From: Gnetum montanum
Lineage: Eukaryota; Streptophyta; Gnetopsida; Gnetales; Gnetaceae
Direction: 5' to 3'
Length of the DNA stretch: 64,000 nt
Assembly (NCBI GenBank): GCA_015680685.1
Contig: MNCI01012629.1
Span: 798,738 to 862,737, forward strand
In this document: positions 60,196-64,000 of the stretch, piece by piece
How positions within the stretch are numbered: position 1 is the stretch's first letter
How the letters are laid out: every line of letters begins with the position of its first letter
Made by a program: the position numbers and the translations under genes
The notes under the pieces: generated by a model
Database searches by the model: none
What the model was told of the DNA's origin: nothing
The model's input: only the letters and a program-made list of their open reading frames with translations

Positions 60196-62443
60196 TTCTT
60201 TCCTAAAATAATTAGATTTGTTAGGAAAGGAGGTTGCTCTTTCTTTCTCATTGTGGAATTATTTGTGTTTTGTACTGATAATGCATTAGGACTTTATATG
60301 AAGTGAACTTGCCTTTCAAGGATTGGGAGTCTTTCTTTTTTGGTTTTAGGGGTATGAACTATATTCTACATCACCTCTTTCATTTCAGTAAATTGTAGAA
60401 GGTCACACATTAAAATGTTAGCTTTAATTTTCTTCAAATCCTCAACTAGATTATAAGTCTTATGTTCATCTTTGGCTTCTTGTTGAGGTGGAGTTCTTCT
60501 AAGTTTGGAAGGGGGCTTTGGTCATTGTGAGGTGTCTTTTTGGGATGACCTAATTTAAGTATTTTTATTATTTTAACTAGGAGTTCTCCTATTCAAAGTA
60601 TAAGGACCATTCCTAGTTTGTTGTGTGTTATTCATAATGTCACTAAGTCTTTGGTGGTGAGTGTTATGTGGGTTGGGGTTGCTTACCATAACTTGTTCTA
60701 ATGAGGAAATCTCTTCATTTTCTATTTCATGATGTACATTAAGGACCATAATAGGGGTTTTCTCATTTTTTTGGCCTTCAATAATGCCAAAAATTTGGGA
60801 CAAGTCTTTTTAGAATGTTGCCTCATGTTATGAAGGTGATAGTACTCATCATTGACTAATGTACTTGGCTTTTCTGGTTATATAGGACCCTTGTTGTTGT
60901 TTCACTTTAATTCAAGTACTTCATTGGAAAGCTTTTGAAGTGAAGTCAATATCTGGGTCATCTAACTTTAAGCATGACTTGTAGGTTCAACAAGATTAGA
61001 TATCCCATTTGGAATTATGATTGATTGGATTAAGGCCTTTGATTGGTCATCATTCAAACTAGTGTTAGATGGTAGAAATGAAGAAGATGTGGGACCTTGG
61101 AAATTATTGTTTGAAGGTTGAGTTAGTTGAAAGGGGGAAGAAGTCTAGAACATAGTGTTGGTCATTGGGAAAGTTGGTAGAGGTGGAATGTTAGATTTTA
61201 TGGGATTACTAATGCTCATCATTCTAAATTAGGTTTGGATGTTGTTCATGAGGGTAATTTGTTCTCACTCCACAACTTTAGCCATTGCTCCCTGTATTTT
61301 TGTTATGTTGGAATCAAATTTAATGGAATAGGCAAAGAATGGATCAATGGTAGACAAGTTAAGGATACCATTAGGTTGTAGATGCCTCTCATTTGGCACA
61401 TAGGTAAGTTGATGGAGAAATATTAAGTTGTAGTCCCAAACATTTTCCGAAGGAATTTTCCTTAAGTTGTAAAATTGCTTGATGTATGGTAGGGCTCATG
61501 AACTTGTCAAACTAAATTAGGAACTTATATTTAAACTCCTGCCATGAGTCAATGGAGGCATTAGGAAGCATTAAGAACCATTGGGTTGCTTTAATCCTAA
61601 ATGTTATCACAAACACCCTACATGCCACATCATTTTATACAATGTTATGAATCCCTAATAACATTTCTATACAATGTATATGTTGGTGGGCATTAATAAT
61701 AGGGGTTATGGGATTGAAGAACAGGTTTATGTTCTAGAGCAACTTTGGGATGTCAAGGTAGTTAGTAAAGTTAAAGAGATTACTCACTAGGGGAGTCAAG
61801 GGTTGATTGGCTACCATCCTAATCCAAGTTCTCCTAAGACTAGAACTCAGGAAACGTAAAGCTTCTCATTTCCTTAATGCAAAGAGATGGGTGATTGGTT
61901 GGTTGGGGGCAAAGGAGAGTTCGCTTATAAAATGAAAAAATTACAAAATATAAATGTTAAAATAAATCTATAAAATTAAGTAAAAGGAAAAGAAGTATTA
62001 CAATAATAATTTTTTAACAAAGAAAAAACACTAAAATATGCTATTTTAAAAAATATATTTTTTTCTAAAAAAATAAAATACACCATTTTAAAAAAAATTA
62101 AATGAAAAATAAGTTCTTGAAGTTTAAAGGAAAATAAAAAAAATAAAAATTTTAGAAAAAAAAATTAAAATTAAATAATAAAATCACCTCACCGAAGTCA
62201 AGAGTCACGTAAGGACCACCAAAATCAAAAATTCAAAAATAAAACTGGGAAATGAGGGTTATAAGAAAAAAGGTTTTGGTAATAAAAATTTTTTGAAAAT
62301 GGAAAGCATAAGAAAAGGTAGAAAATAAAGGCTTTGAAGATAAATGTTTTTTAAAAAAATTCAACTGGTCCAAGATAGGATTGGAAAACAAAATAGCCAC
62401 AATAAAATGTCAAGAAGAGCTAATAAACAAAAGGCAAGAGAAA
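60196..62443 (-). pseudogene. gag: E4 gag remnant and leader
   Basis: On the minus strand near 61,600-61,500 the reading KATQWFLMLPNASIDSWQEF, then KFL and FDKFMSP, fits the gag pattern W-F-LP--SI-SW----F---F. The downstream part is stop-rich and reaches the E2 insertion at 60,195. The stretch 61,900-62,440 is A-rich leader without a gene. The minus-strand ORF at 60,573-60,803 may be the gag end (Asn/His/Gln-rich), which I cannot assign. Confidence 0.55.
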
Positions 62444-62462
62444 GGCCCTCCTTCTAGCATCA
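62444..62462 (-). promoter_or_regulatory. Primer-binding site of E4
   Basis: TGATGCTAGAAGGAGGGCC on the minus strand, nine bases after the LTR end. It differs from the E1 site by two bases, one of which changes TGG to TGA. It fixes the orientation of E4. Confidence 0.65.
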
Positions 62463-62471
62463 AAAATGTGT

Positions 62472-63885
62472 TGATGCATAAAATTTGGATCCACCAATAA
62501 AAAATAAAACTCATTTGAGAAGACTATTTCCTAAGGGACCTCCCATATAGGTACAAAAACCCAAGAAATGGCCTTTTGAAAATAGTAAAATAAAAATGGA
62601 AAATTTTAATTGGAATGAGTGTCTCAAATTCAAGAATATAAAAGGTAATCAAAATAATTTTTCCCTGCTTCCCAATTTTTTCTACCATTCGCCACTAGTT
62701 TGTTGTAGATGCTACCACAACCATCATTGCATATACCTACTAGAGGAGGGAGAGAGAGAGAGAAGAGGCTGGATGAAGGGGTCCACTGACACATCTCTAA
62801 TTCATAGATAGAACGTGTCCCATCGCCAACACAAGAAAGAGAAATTTGTCCCTATTTGGAGAATCCTGCCATGGATGCATCACCTACCAAAAATAGAACA
62901 GAATTGTAGAACCCATGCCTACAACTGCTACTGTGTACTATTGAAACATTATATAGGGAGAGAGAACAAGATACTAGAACCTACTATCACATGTCGATAG
63001 ATGTGTTATTGTCTCTAGTTCTATGTCTACTGCCATCATGAGTGTACCATGAAAAGGGAAAAGAAAATTATCGCATCTTGGTTTCCTACTAAGATTATTC
63101 ACCACTATCCACATAGCTCTGCCACTACTAACTATCATTGGTCTATTGCCAAGAACAAAGAAGCAGGACTATAGAACCCACCTTCTATGCTTGTCATCTA
63201 CATGCGTCAGTTGTACCACTATTTCCCTAAGAAAAATAGGAGAAGAGAGAGAGAGAAAATTATCATCTACTAGTTTCTCAGCCCTTGGAGATCCCCCTGC
63301 CCACCTACATGTGCCTCAATGGAGAGATATGTAGTTGTTTCAGAAGAGAGCCCTAAAAAGAAAGAAAGAAGCTCATCATCTACTAGTGGACTTCCCAAGA
63401 TCTAATGTTGCCCTGTCAAAGAGCCATCCCCTAGAGACCCTTTTATTTTTTCCACCTTGCTACCAACACCCATGCCATTCAAATGCCCACTGTAAATCTC
63501 CCATACTACCCATGAAACCATCATAACAAATGGCCACTATGTTCCATGTAACATCCACTTCCACCAAAAGAGCCATTACCCATGAAAAGCTACCACTGTT
63601 TGGTGTCTAAATTTTTATCTCATTGTCATTCGTATGGTATTGAATCTTGATACATGAGACAAATCTTGTTTTCCTACAACATAAACATAATAATAATGAG
63701 CTAAAGCTTATATTGATAATTCACTAAAAGCCTAACCTCTATAGATCAACAAAAAACATAACTAATGGATAGTTTACAAGAAAAAATGTAACCTCTTTTC
63801 TAAACTTGAACCTAAGGATATGAGTGAGTATAAACAAACATCAAAATTATATATAAACCTAGCAAAAAAGTTAAACTGAATACTA
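62472..63885 (-). repeat. 5' LTR of E4, interrupted at 63,886
   Basis: Aligns with the copy at 36,198-37,630 until TACTAT at 63,885, where similarity stops abruptly. A GAGAGAGAG microsatellite lies near 62,750. The remainder of the LTR must lie beyond the inserted sequence and the window. Confidence 0.72.
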
Positions 63886-64000
63886 TTGATGAGACGCGAC
63901 TTGCACTAGGGCGCGATATCTCGTACGCGATATTGCGGCCGCCGCGATATCGCATCCCATGCGATATCGCGTCTTACCCTGCGATATCGCGTCCCGCCGT
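63886..64000. repeat. CpG-rich insertion with tandem GCGATATCGC motif
   Basis: The stretch begins TGATGAGACGCG exactly where the E4 LTR similarity ends. GCGATAT occurs at 63,913, 63,927, 63,944, 63,961 and 63,981, spaced 14 to 20 bases, mostly inside the palindrome GCGATATCGC. A NotI-type GCGGCCGC is at 63,935-63,942. CpG is dense here and rare in the rest of the window. The start with TG could be an LTR or another mobile element. I do not recognise it. Confidence 0.6.

Larger units (their letters stand above)
36198..63885 (-). mobile_element. E4: non-autonomous LTR element carrying E2
   Basis: Two long similar sequences in the same orientation, 36,198 onward and 62,472 onward, both begin TGATGCATAAAAT. 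Beside the right copy is a minus-strand primer-binding site, so that copy is the 5' LTR and E4 reads leftward. Gag traces lie at about 61,900-60,300, protease traces at 40,487-40,160 and an integrase-end trace near 39,700. E2 is inserted between gag and protease. RT and RNase H are absent. The candidate target duplication left of 36,198 is GCTAT. Its partner is lost in the interruption at 63,886 or beyond. Confidence 0.7.

Overview
The window is plant repeat DNA. I see no ordinary host gene, rRNA, tRNA or CRISPR. The protein remnants are Ty3/gypsy LTR retrotransposons of two plant lineages, Tat/Ogre-like and Athila-like. They are old, full of stops and frameshifts, and nested inside one another, as expected in a large, repeat-rich seed-plant genome. 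A gymnosperm is plausible, but the species cannot be read from this sequence. Four isolated N bases mark contig joins, and two N-bounded pieces look inverted by scaffolding. LAYOUT. E1 (minus strand, 1-19,139) is a nearly complete Tat/Ogre-like element whose 3' LTR runs off the left edge. It was inserted into E3 (plus, 19,140-26,490), of which only the right half is visible. E3 in turn seems to sit in E5 (plus, 26,491-36,197), an Athila-like element with gag-protease, RT, RNase H, integrase and a further ORF in the env position. E4 (minus, 36,198 to at least 63,885) is a non-autonomous element lacking RT, inserted in the tail of E5. E2 (plus, 40,847-60,195), a second complete Tat/Ogre-like element, is inserted in E4. 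A solo LTR (50,860-52,512, target duplication TGTAG) is inserted in E2. At 63,886 the 5' LTR of E4 is interrupted by an unrelated CpG-rich sequence with a tandem GCGATATCGC motif. MAIN DISCOVERY. E1 and E2 share an unusual order: LTR, gag-protease, short repeat array, a multi-exon gene on the opposite strand with its own TATA box, the RT-RNase H-integrase gene, another repeat array, polypurine tract, LTR. E3 keeps the antisense TATA box, antisense exon 1 and pol in the same order. The antisense gene lies between protease and RT, where Ogre elements are known to carry a short intron. Its exons align between E1 and E2, and exon 1 aligns in all three elements. At least four intron positions are shared or carry good splice signals. 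HOW THE PARTS FIT. The 5' LTR TATA box would drive gag-protease. Pol begins 12-22 bases after a 3' splice site in all three copies, which suggests that RT is reached by splicing out the whole antisense gene or is expressed separately. The antisense protein has conserved SWLD-EW, FPKLL-QG-ILGVEQAW and FSLGPP motifs and a predicted coiled-coil region. Its function is unknown. All copies here are broken, so the statements concern the ancestral elements.
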